Shown here piece by piece: positions 16,915 through 25,001 of a stretch of 39,350 bases of DNA. The stretch spans positions 1 to 39,350 of the forward strand of contig JAFTNW010000046.1 in the NCBI GenBank assembly GCA_017451695.1. Direction: 5' to 3'. Source of the stretch: Bacteroidaceae bacterium. Its GTDB lineage: Bacteria; Bacteroidota; Bacteroidia; Bacteroidales; Bacteroidaceae. Within the stretch, counting starts at the first letter, position 1. Each line of letters begins with the position of its first letter. Under the pieces are notes generated by a model. The model did no database searches and was not told where the DNA came from. It was given only the letters and a program-made list of their open reading frames with translations. The translations under genes and the position numbers were made by a program.

Positions 16915-16945
16915 CAAATTTACGGTTAATTTCCGAAAGAGCAAA
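16915..16945 (-). promoter_or_regulatory. fbp promoter
   Basis: Minus strand: TTTG (16942-16945), 19-nt spacer, TAAATTTG (16915-16922), an exact match to the Bacteroidota consensus. It implies a leader of about 100 nt before the ATG at 16811. Confidence 0.8.
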
Positions 16946-16999
16946 AGATATGGTAGGAAATTAGAGATGTGTGAAATATTGTGTTCGCACATTGAGATT

Positions 17000-18427
17000 C
17001 TACCCCCTGCGCAAGCGTGCAACGGGTATGTGCAATTGCTCGCGATACTTGGCAACAGTGCGACGGGCAAGCGAAAAGCCGCGCGCTGCGAGCTGCTCCA
17101 TGAGTTCTGTATCGGTGAGTGGAGCCTGCTTATCCTCATCGTCTATAAGTTCCTGTATTGTGCGCAGCAGTTCGCGCACAGAGCGTTCGCCGCCATCGGC
17201 AGTAGCCACGCCGTCGCTGAAGAAATATTTCAGCGGATAAATACCCCATGGCAGCTGCGCATATTTGCTGTTGCTCACACGCGACACTGTGGATATGTCG
17301 TAGCCAGCCTTCTTTGCCACATCGTCGAGTATCATGGGGGTGAGCAGAGCCTCATCGCCACCGCCCACAAAGAATGGTTTTTGCGCATCCACAATAGCTG
17401 TCATGGTGCGCATGAGAGTATCCTCGCGCTGTTTCACTGCGCTTATAAACCCCTTGGCTGCATCAATCTTCTGTTTTAGGAACAATGCCGCAGCGCGATG
17501 GTCGGGGTTATCGCTCTTGGCCTGCTCGGCAAGCATCTGCTCATACTCGCCACTCACACGCAGGGTAGGAAGATAATGGTTGTTGAGCGAAACGGTAACC
17601 TCATCGCCCTGAACATCTATATTAAAATCGGGGACTATCTGCTGATGATTGACACCTACACTCTCGGCAAGGGCTGCCCCGGGGCGAGGGTTAAGACGAA
17701 CGATATCGGCTATGGCATCGCGGCACTCCTGCTCACTCACTCCAAGCTTTGACGGCAGCACATCCCAGCGTCTTTTTGTAAAATCGTCGTAAAAATTTGT
17801 GAGAATACGTTTATGCAATGCGAGGTTGCGCCGAGCCTCTTCGCGCTCCACCTGCAACAACAGACACTCTTGCAACGAGCGGGCTGCTATGCCGGCCGGC
17901 TCAAAGGATTGTATCATTTTGAGCACCGCCTCAATATCCTGTTGCGATGGAGCAATGGAGGCGTAAAGAAGCAATTCGTCCTCTATTTCGAGCAGTGGTT
18001 TATGGAGAAGGCCGTCATCGTCGAGCGACCCTATGATATACTCGCCTATGATGCGTTGTTGCGGGGTGAGCGTAAGCTCTCCCAGCTGTTCGAGCAGAGT
18101 GTCGCCAAAGGATTGTGCATCGCTCACAGGAATATCCACCTCGGTAGTGCCGGCACGATAATCCCAGCCGTTATAATCGGGTATATCGTCGGCCGAGCGG
18201 TAGTCGTCGGCCGAATTCAGTTCATCGGCCGGGATGGAGTCGGTTGCCAAATGCTCGGGCTCCAAGGCCTCCAAAGCAGGATTATCCATCACCTCTCCAC
18301 GCACGCGGTCCTCGACCTCTATGGTGGTAAGTTCCAACAGACGAGCCACCAACACCTGCTGGGGCGATAGCGAAAGGGTTTGCGTCTGCTGTTGCTGTTG
18401 CGATTGTGAAAAGGTATTCTTCTTCAT
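17000..18427 (-). CDS. rpoN: RNA polymerase sigma-54 factor
   Basis: Directs transcription from -24/-12 promoters together with AAA+ activators. 475 residues from ATG 18427, which lies 2 nt after the nucleoside kinase stop; the frame is open to 18559 but that part is inside the kinase gene. Features: a glutamine-rich N-terminal region I (QSQQQQQTQTLSLSPQQ, 8-24), an acidic region II (about 55-110), the core-binding domain, the helix-turn-helix and the RpoN box ARRTVAKYRE (454-463). No enhancer-binding activator gene is in the window. Confidence 0.97.
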   Translation of the reverse strand: MKKNTFSQSQQQQQTQTLSLSPQQVLVARLLELTTIEVEDRVRGEVMDNPALEALEPEHLATDSIPADELNSADDYRSADDIPDYNGWDYRAGTTEVDIPVSDAQSFGDTLLEQLGELTLTPQQRIIGEYIIGSLDDDGLLHKPLLEIEDELLLYASIAPSQQDIEAVLKMIQSFEPAGIAARSLQECLLLQVEREEARRNLALHKRILTNFYDDFTKRRWDVLPSKLGVSEQECRDAIADIVRLNPRPGAALAESVGVNHQQIVPDFNIDVQGDEVTVSLNNHYLPTLRVSGEYEQMLAEQAKSDNPDHRAAALFLKQKIDAAKGFISAVKQREDTLMRTMTAIVDAQKPFFVGGGDEALLTPMILDDVAKKAGYDISTVSRVSNSKYAQLPWGIYPLKYFFSDGVATADGGERSVRELLRTIQELIDDEDKQAPLTDTELMEQLAARGFSLARRTVAKYREQLHIPVARLRRG

Positions 18428-18429
18428 GC

Positions 18430-20073
18430 TTAATATGTGAAGGTGCTGCCACCCAAAAATTCGCGTATTACCGATGTGGGGGGCAGTATATTCTCTTGCA
18501 AAGGTACAATATAATCCAAGAAACGCAACAATCTGCGGGCAACAGAATATTCGGGACACTTTTGCGGAACAGCGCGCAACATAGGCTCGGCTTGCGCCTT
18601 GAAGGCAGCAAGTTCATAGAAGAGCGAGGAGTTAAACATAACGTCGGCATTCTCCTGATATGGGAATATCCACTCCTCTTCGCCCTCGCGCACGCTGGGC
18701 CAACGGCTTATTGTTTCGATAGCCGAATACCCACGATACTTGGCATCGCGCACCATGCGACGCAGCAAGCGGGTATCGGATGTGGAGATATAGTTGTGAT
18801 AATCGAGCTTCATGGATGTGAGCGCCGATACATATATGCGAAACTTGTCGCTGTCGGGGATTTGCTGTGTGAGCATGGGGTTCAATCCGTGCGTACCCTC
18901 TATTACAAGCACCATTTGGGGAGTAAGTTTTACTTTGTTACCATGATATTCGCGCTTGCCTGTAACGAAGTTGTAGTATGGCAATTCCACTTCCTCGCCT
19001 GCAAGAATCTTGGTGAGCGACTCGTTGAAATAGGGGAGGTCTATCGAGTGGATGGACTCAAAATCGTAATCGCCGTCGGGTTTGCGAGGCGTGAGCACCC
19101 TATCTACAAAGAAATCGTCAAGCGATATTGCATGAGGCTTTAATCCGCACGCAAGCAGATGCACGCTCAAACGCTTGCTTGATGTTGTTTTACCCGATGA
19201 CGAGGGGCCGGCAATGAGCACCACACGGGCTCCACGGCTCTTTATCTCATCGGCCATTGCCGAGAAGCGTTTCTCCTGCAAAGCCTCGGCCACATTAACC
19301 AAATCGACCTCGTGCCCGGTATTTACAGCCAGATTGAAATCGCCTATTGTCTCCACGCCCATTATCTGATGCCAATGCAGACGCTCCTCAAAGCGTTCTT
19401 GCAATTTTTCTTGAGGCACCTTATCTTCGAGCGTGGTGGGGCAATCTTTGTCGGGGATGCGCAACAGCACGCCCTCGGCAAATTTCTCTATCTCAAACAG
19501 TTTAATATAGCCCGTACTTGGCAGGAGGCCTTCGTAATAATGGTCTATATAATCACCTAATTTATAGTAGCTTGTATAAAGGTATTTATATGTTTTCAAA
19601 AGACGCACACGGTCTATGCGCCCCAATCGTTCAAAAACCTCTATTGCCTCGGATGTGTGGCAATCGACACGATGAAAGGAGATATCCTCGGCTATAATCT
19701 CGTGCATACGCTCGCGCACTTTATCTACCTGTTCACTACTCAGTTCCGAATCCATACGGCAATAGTATCCCTTGGAGATAGGGTTCTCAAAGCGCACCAC
19801 CCCGCCGGGGAAAAGCTCGTTCAGAGCCTTCATCATCACGAATGTGAGAGAACGCACATATACCCGCATTCCATCATCGGAGGTAATATCAAGGAATTCC
19901 ACATCCTTGTGGTTATACACTTTGAAATTAAGGCCTTCCACCTCGTTATTCACATGGGCGGCTATAACATCGTACTGCAATTTTAGATTAAACTCCTTGC
20001 AAGCCTCGCGCAGCGTGATACCCGATTGAAAACTCTTTGTCTCGCCACTGTTTACACAGAATATCTTTACCAT
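18430..20073 (-). CDS. Nucleoside kinase (uridine kinase-like) with TGS-type N-terminus
   Basis: A 547-residue protein. Residues 1-60 resemble a TGS domain (VKIFCVNSGETKSFQSGITL), residues about 65-220 resemble the second domain of threonyl-tRNA synthetase (including HRVDCHTSEA), and the C-terminal half is a uridine/phosphoribulokinase-type P-loop kinase with GPSSSGKT (289-296) and a following ISLDDFFVDR. This fusion is standard in Bacteroidota and Clostridia, where it is annotated as nucleoside kinase; its exact substrate and the role of the TGS part are not settled. It is the first gene of an operon with rpoN. Confidence 0.9.
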   Translation of the reverse strand: MVKIFCVNSGETKSFQSGITLREACKEFNLKLQYDVIAAHVNNEVEGLNFKVYNHKDVEFLDITSDDGMRVYVRSLTFVMMKALNELFPGGVVRFENPISKGYYCRMDSELSSEQVDKVRERMHEIIAEDISFHRVDCHTSEAIEVFERLGRIDRVRLLKTYKYLYTSYYKLGDYIDHYYEGLLPSTGYIKLFEIEKFAEGVLLRIPDKDCPTTLEDKVPQEKLQERFEERLHWHQIMGVETIGDFNLAVNTGHEVDLVNVAEALQEKRFSAMADEIKSRGARVVLIAGPSSSGKTTSSKRLSVHLLACGLKPHAISLDDFFVDRVLTPRKPDGDYDFESIHSIDLPYFNESLTKILAGEEVELPYYNFVTGKREYHGNKVKLTPQMVLVIEGTHGLNPMLTQQIPDSDKFRIYVSALTSMKLDYHNYISTSDTRLLRRMVRDAKYRGYSAIETISRWPSVREGEEEWIFPYQENADVMFNSSLFYELAAFKAQAEPMLRAVPQKCPEYSVARRLLRFLDYIVPLQENILPPTSVIREFLGGSTFTY

Positions 20074-20105
20074 AATTTCATAAATTTATAAACAAACCTC
20101 AACCG

Positions 20106-20113
20106 CGAAGTTA
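20106..20113 (-). promoter_or_regulatory. -7 element of nucleoside kinase-rpoN operon
   Basis: TAACTTCG on the minus strand, 32 nt before the ATG at 20073. The -33 half is imperfect (TTGC at about 18 nt). Confidence 0.5.
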
Positions 20114-20268
20114 AACAGAAATTATCACTCCGCAAGATAAGAAGAACGTAATTTTATAAATTTATAATTAATTTGCATTTACCCCGCGGGTGTATTCCTT
20201 TTCGTGCGGTAAAGAGCTCTTTTTTGCAGGGAAAGCGCACAATTTAAGAAAAATTTAACCGCACGATG

Positions 20269-20299
20269 TTTGAATGGATAAAACATTATGCTATTTTTG
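20269..20299 (+). promoter_or_regulatory. Promoter of ATPase-DUF4435 pair
   Basis: TTTG (20269-20272), 19-nt spacer, TATTTTTG (20292-20299): an exact Bacteroidota consensus. It overlaps the first codons of the longest open frame (from 20266), which shows that translation begins later, at ATG 20356. The predicted leader is about 50 nt. Confidence 0.8.
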
Positions 20300-20355
20300 T
20301 AAACAGAGGAGCGCAAGAACTCCCCACCTGCCAAATTCTAAAAAGCATAAACATT

Positions 20356-21180
20356 ATGGAGAAACTTGGGCAATACATAAAAAGCATTGAGATTGATTCC
20401 CTGTGGGCCAACCGCAAACACATCATGTGGAATTTGCGCCCCGATGTAAATATTCTAAGCGGCAGCAACGGAATGGGCAAAAGCACCGTGATAAATCGCT
20501 CGGCAAGCCATTTGAATGTAATGCGCGAGGGACGCCTCACAAGCAACCCCGAGAATGGCGTACACATAAAATTTCACCCAGAGGATGCCACAACCATATT
20601 GTTCGATGTTATAAGCAGCATAGACCGCCCGATACTGAGTGGCGACCTGCTCGACAAGATACCCGGGGCCGACATACGCACAGAACTCGATTGGCAGCTA
20701 TATAATCTGCAACGCCGCTACCTGAACTACCAGGTTAATATTGGGAACAAGATTATAACCCTGCTCACAAGCGGCAAGCCCGAGGACCAAGCGGCAGCAA
20801 CCGAACTTACAAAGCCCAAAAAGATATTCCAAGACCTTATTGACAAACTGTTCACCGCAACGGCAAAAAAGATAAACCGCACAAGCAACGAGATATTCTT
20901 TGAGCAGTATGGCGAAACACTGTCGCCCTACATGCTGTCATCGGGCGAGAAACAGATTCTTGTGATAATGCTCACCGCCTTGGTACAGGAGAACAAACAT
21001 TGCGTGATGCTCATGGACGAGCCCGAAATTTCGTTGCACATCGAGTGGCAGCAACAGCTTGTAAACATAATACGCACACTGAACCCCAACGCACAGATAA
21101 TCCTCTGCACACACTCACCGGCCATCATAATGGACGGTTGGGCCGATGCAGTAATGGAGATAGACGAAATAACAATATAA
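20356..21180 (+). CDS. ABC/OLD-type AAA ATPase, PARIS AriA-like
   Basis: 274 residues from ATG 20356. The sequence has a complete ABC-type ATPase: Walker A GSNGMGKST (36-44), signature LSSGEKQ (194-200), Walker B VMLMDEPE (217-224) and H-loop THSP (252-255), with a helical insertion of about 100 residues between Walker A and the signature. There is no transporter domain; this is the RecF/OLD/AriA style of signalling ATPase. It is followed 19 nt later by a DUF4435 gene, the same pairing as in the PARIS anti-phage system (AriA ATPase, AriB nuclease). It is short, essentially a bare ATPase core. A defence role is inference; the setting is core genome, so a housekeeping role is possible. Confidence 0.8.
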   Translation: MEKLGQYIKSIEIDSLWANRKHIMWNLRPDVNILSGSNGMGKSTVINRSASHLNVMREGRLTSNPENGVHIKFHPEDATTILFDVISSIDRPILSGDLLDKIPGADIRTELDWQLYNLQRRYLNYQVNIGNKIITLLTSGKPEDQAAATELTKPKKIFQDLIDKLFTATAKKINRTSNEIFFEQYGETLSPYMLSSGEKQILVIMLTALVQENKHCVMLMDEPEISLHIEWQQQLVNIIRTLNPNAQIILCTHSPAIIMDGWADAVMEIDEITI

Positions 21181-21199
21181 CAACAAGCGCGCAAGTGCC

Positions 21200-22237
21200 A
21201 TGAAGAGACTCACAAGCTATCTCAACTCCGCCTTCATCGAGGCTGCAAACAAATTGCGCCCCAAGAAGGCAAAAAACCGCATAATAGCCTATGTGGAGAG
21301 CTATGACGATATATCATTCTGGCGCAACATATTCGAGGAATTTGAAAACGAGAACTATAAGTTTGAGGTAATGTTGCCGGCACGAGGCAAGCTCACAAAA
21401 GGGAAGAAACAGGCTATGATGAACATGCTGGGCGAAGCTGTTGGGCGCAATATGATTGCCTGCGTGGATGCCGACTATGATTATCTTATGCAGGGCCACA
21501 CTGCCACATCGCGGCAACTGCTGAACAACCCATACATACTGCACACATACGCATACGCAATAGAGAACCTTAAATGCTATTCCGAGAGCCTTAAACAGGT
21601 GTGCGTGCAAAGCACACTGAACGATATGAATGTAATGGATATCCCCACATTCATGAAACTATACTCACAGATTTGTTACCCGCTTTTTGTGTGGAACATT
21701 CTGCTCTACCGCAAGCACGACCTCAAAACAATGAGCATGCAGCACTTTTGCGAAATTGTAAGGCTCACCTCCTTTAATATAGACAATCCCGCAATATCGC
21801 TAAAACAGCTCGAAGGGCGTGTGAGCCACAACATAGCCATGCTTGAGAGGCACCACCCACACCTGCTCCCCGAATACGAAAAACTCAAAAAGGAACTTGC
21901 CAAGATGGAGATTCTGCCCGAGGAGTGCTATTTCTACATCCAAGGGCACCACATAATGGACAGCGTGGTGATGCGTATATTGTCGCCTATCTGCCGTTTC
22001 CTGCGTGGCAAGCGCGAAAGGGAAATTGAGAAATATGCTTATCACCGACAGCAATATACAAACGAGCTCTCCTCCTACCGCAACAGCCAATGCGATGTGG
22101 CACTTATGCTTAGCAAGAACACAAACTACAAGGATGCCCCACCCTACAAAAGATTGAAGGCAGACATTGAGAAACTGCTGCAAACAATAGGGACAAAAGA
22201 AGATTCCGCTACTGACGTTTCCAAAAATCGGGCATAA
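21200..22237 (+). CDS. DUF4435 TOPRIM-like protein, PARIS AriB-like
   Basis: A 345-residue DUF4435 protein. The TOPRIM acidic residues are visible: Glu33 in AYVESYDDISFW and the DxD pair Asp90/Asp92 in ACVDADYDYL. The family's IENLKCY (121-127, compare IENYL) and FYIQGHHIMD (245-254) segments follow, then a basic C-terminal region (KRERE, 271-275). In PARIS the DUF4435 protein AriB is released from the ATPase on phage sensing and cuts host tRNA. Intact acidic residues suggest an active nuclease. It probably acts with the upstream ATPase. Its last 29 bp overlap the 3' end of trkH on the opposite strand. Confidence 0.8.
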   Translation: MKRLTSYLNSAFIEAANKLRPKKAKNRIIAYVESYDDISFWRNIFEEFENENYKFEVMLPARGKLTKGKKQAMMNMLGEAVGRNMIACVDADYDYLMQGHTATSRQLLNNPYILHTYAYAIENLKCYSESLKQVCVQSTLNDMNVMDIPTFMKLYSQICYPLFVWNILLYRKHDLKTMSMQHFCEIVRLTSFNIDNPAISLKQLEGRVSHNIAMLERHHPHLLPEYEKLKKELAKMEILPEECYFYIQGHHIMDSVVMRILSPICRFLRGKREREIEKYAYHRQQYTNELSSYRNSQCDVALMLSKNTNYKDAPPYKRLKADIEKLLQTIGTKEDSATDVSKNRA

Positions 22238-23663
22238 GCAGCAACAGCACCGCAAAGAATTCCAAACGACCAACCAACATCTGGAACGAGCAGAACCATT
22301 TTATAGCAGCCGGCAACGTGGAGAATGAATCCATGGGGCCGTAATGCCCGAGTGCCGGGCCCACGTTACCCACAGATGTAACCGAGAGGCCGTAGGCATC
22401 GAGGAATTCGAGCCCGAAGGTCATATTCACAAATATTCCCACAACAATGGTTGCCACATATATAACGGTATATGCCAATATGGCCGACTGAACAGATGTG
22501 GATACAATCTTGCCACTCATGCGCACGGGAATAACCGCATTGGGGTGCAATATGCGCTTGAACTCATTGAACATAACACGCCCAAGGATAGATATGCGGG
22601 CACACTTCATGGCACCGCTTGTGGAGCCCGAACATGCGCCAAGAAACATTATGGCACTCAACATAAGCCACAGAATGGGTACCCACAAAACATAATTGGA
22701 GGTGGCAAAACCGGTTGTTGTCTGCAGGGACACCACTTGGAAGAGCGATATGCGGAAGGACTCCTCAATCCCCATAGGTGTTGAGAAGAAGAGGCCTGCC
22801 ATAATCAACACCGTGAAAAGCGCCACCGAGCCTGCATACACGCGGAATTCGCTATCGCGGAACAGATCCCCAAAACGCGCTTTGAAAAAAAACAGATAGA
22901 GCAAAGACAGGTTTACACCGCCCAGGAACATAAAAAGGGTAACCACATAGTCTATGAGCGGAGAGTTATATGCAGCTATGCCCGCCTGCTTGGTTGAAAA
23001 ACCACCTGTAGATACGGTGGACATGGCGTGGCACACGGCATCGAATTTACCCATTCCGGCGAAATAGAACGCCACCGTTGCCAATATTGTAAGCCCTACA
23101 TATATTGTGAGAATCCAACGCGCCGCCACCGATATGCGCGGATGCAGCTTTGCACGCATGGGCCCCACCGACTCTGCGGCAAACAGGTTTATATCGCCCA
23201 AGCCGAAAACCGGAAATACCGCCACCGTAAAAAAGACAATTCCCAAACCACCGACCCAATGTGTCATAGCGCGCCAAAAGAGGATGCTACACGGCAAAGC
23301 CTCGACATTCTCCACCACGGTTGCACCGGTTGTGGAAAAGCCCGACATTGTCTCAAAGAAGGCATCGGTTACCGATGGGAGGCTGCCACTTAAATAATAG
23401 GGTATGGCACCGAAGAGCGAGAATATTATCCAACAGAGAGTTACCACAATGTAACCATCCTTGCGCGAGATATTACGCTCCTTGCCACGGCCTATGTATG
23501 TGAGCAAAAGACCTGTACCCACCATTGCGCCAAGGCTGTAAAAATAGGTGTTGAGCTTTGCCTCCTTATAATAAAGGGAAACGGCAAGAGCGCTGACAAG
23601 GAATGCTGCTTCTATAAAAAGCAGCAGACCTAATATTCTTGATATAATTTTTGGGTGAAACAT
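22209..23663 (-). CDS. trkH: Trk-type potassium uptake channel subunit
   Basis: Membrane K+ channel subunit, 484 residues from ATG 23663. It has the four-fold repeat with pore loops: around FSTTGATVVENV, SMSTVSTGGFST, SLQTTTGFATSNY and LGACSGSTSGAMK, each with a selectivity-filter glycine, and 10 or more hydrophobic segments. Its ATG shares one base with the trkA stop (TGATG), so translation is coupled. The gene converges on, and overlaps, the DUF4435 gene, with no terminator between them. Confidence 0.95.
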   Translation of the reverse strand: MFHPKIISRILGLLLFIEAAFLVSALAVSLYYKEAKLNTYFYSLGAMVGTGLLLTYIGRGKERNISRKDGYIVVTLCWIIFSLFGAIPYYLSGSLPSVTDAFFETMSGFSTTGATVVENVEALPCSILFWRAMTHWVGGLGIVFFTVAVFPVFGLGDINLFAAESVGPMRAKLHPRISVAARWILTIYVGLTILATVAFYFAGMGKFDAVCHAMSTVSTGGFSTKQAGIAAYNSPLIDYVVTLFMFLGGVNLSLLYLFFFKARFGDLFRDSEFRVYAGSVALFTVLIMAGLFFSTPMGIEESFRISLFQVVSLQTTTGFATSNYVLWVPILWLMLSAIMFLGACSGSTSGAMKCARISILGRVMFNEFKRILHPNAVIPVRMSGKIVSTSVQSAILAYTVIYVATIVVGIFVNMTFGLEFLDAYGLSVTSVGNVGPALGHYGPMDSFSTLPAAIKWFCSFQMLVGRLEFFAVLLLLMPDFWKRQ

Positions 23664-25000
23664 CAATCAAAAAATTTCTCCAACTTCTTTATAACATGCT
23701 CCAGGCAGAATATTATCACATGGTCATCGGCCTGAATAACGGTGTTGCCGGTAACATGCATACCCTCGCCGTTCCTTATGAGGCCACCGATATTTGCACC
23801 CGTGGGAAGAGACAAATCCTTGACCGCCTTTTTTGTTATGGGAGCGCCCTCTTTCACCGGGAACTCCACAACAACGGCCTGTATGAATGTGAGGCACTTT
23901 ACACTTGAAACATCGGTGTTCAGCATCATCTGGAAGATGTTGCTTGCAGCAAGTTTCTTCTTGTTTATAACCGAACCGATATCCATATTCTCGGCCATGG
24001 AGATATAATCAATATTCTCCACCTCGGACACTGTACGGTACACGCCCGAACGCTTTGCCGAAAGACAGGCAAGGATATTTGTTTCGGAATTGTCGCTCAA
24101 CGCTATAAATGCATCGGTGTGCTCCACACCCTCGCTGCGCAGCAGTTCGGGGTCGCGGGCATCGCCGTTTATAATCATCACCTTGTCATCCACAAGTTCC
24201 AGCAATTTGCGGCAACGGGCGAGGTCGCTCTCTATGATTTTTACCTTTATATTATCGGGAATCAATTTGGTGGTGCGCACCGCAATGCGGCTGCCACCCA
24301 TTATTATAAGGCTGCGCACCTCCGAGAACTCCGACTTTCCGCACATGCTGCGCACGTATGGGATTTTGTCTTTCACCGTCATGAAGCAGACAAGGTCGTC
24401 GGGCTCTATGCAATCGTTTCCGCGAGGTATGATTGTTTCGTCGCCACGCTGTATGGCCACAATATGATAGGGAGTGTCGCCTGGAAAATCCTTGAACAGA
24501 GTACCCAGGATAGGAGCTCCTTCACGCACCTTCACGCCCACCATTACCAAGGCTCCGTTGCCAAATTCAAGGAACTGCCTCATCCAGCTGTATTTGATGC
24601 TGGTTGCAATCTCCTCGGCAGCAAGCTGCTCGGGGTATATGAGCGAATCGATGCCCAAGGATGCAAAATAGCTTTTATGCTTGGGTTGCAGATATTCATA
24701 GTTGTCTATGCGGGCCACCGTCTTTTTGGCACCAAGATAGTGCGCCAGAATACAAGCGGTTACATTGTCGCTCTCGTTGGGTGTAACCGCAACGAAGAGA
24801 TCGGCATCGTTGGCACCTGCAAGTTTAAGATCGGATATTTTTGTAGGCTGCCCCACCTGGGCTTTGAGGTCAAAAAGAGACTCCATCTTGCCAAGTTTAT
24901 CCTCACTTTCGTCCATCAGCACCACATTCTCGTTGCCAACGGAGAGCATCTTTGCCAAGTGCGTACCAACAGCACCTGCGCCGGCTATAACAATCTTCAT
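23663..25000 (-). CDS. trkA: Trk potassium regulatory NAD-binding protein
   Basis: Peripheral gating subunit of TrkH. The 445-residue protein is a tandem of two RCK_N/RCK_C units: the first begins IVIAGAGAVGTHLAKML with the GxGxxG motif and acidic VVLMDES, the second at about residue 230 with LIIMGGSRIAVRTTKLI. RCK_C (TrkA_C) domains follow each, at about 140-215 and 370-445. TrkA_C domains bind c-di-AMP in several Gram-positive systems; cdaA is encoded in the same window. It sits 1 nt after dxs. Confidence 0.95.
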   Translation of the reverse strand: MKIVIAGAGAVGTHLAKMLSVGNENVVLMDESEDKLGKMESLFDLKAQVGQPTKISDLKLAGANDADLFVAVTPNESDNVTACILAHYLGAKKTVARIDNYEYLQPKHKSYFASLGIDSLIYPEQLAAEEIATSIKYSWMRQFLEFGNGALVMVGVKVREGAPILGTLFKDFPGDTPYHIVAIQRGDETIIPRGNDCIEPDDLVCFMTVKDKIPYVRSMCGKSEFSEVRSLIIMGGSRIAVRTTKLIPDNIKVKIIESDLARCRKLLELVDDKVMIINGDARDPELLRSEGVEHTDAFIALSDNSETNILACLSAKRSGVYRTVSEVENIDYISMAENMDIGSVINKKKLAASNIFQMMLNTDVSSVKCLTFIQAVVVEFPVKEGAPITKKAVKDLSLPTGANIGGLIRNGEGMHVTGNTVIQADDHVIIFCLEHVIKKLEKFFD

Positions 25001-25001
25001 A

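Larger units (their letters stand above)
20074..20355. promoter_or_regulatory. Divergent control region: nucleoside kinase-rpoN and ATPase-DUF4435
   Basis: No gene is seen. The minus-strand promoter near 20106 and the plus-strand promoter at 20269-20299 are about 160 bp apart, separated by an AT-rich stretch with small palindromes (ATAAATTTAT near 20154). Confidence 0.6.

Noticed and set aside
20266..20355. Longer N-terminus for the ATPase from ATG 20266
   Set aside because: The -33 and -7 promoter elements lie inside it (20269-20299), and the added residues match nothing in the ATPase family.
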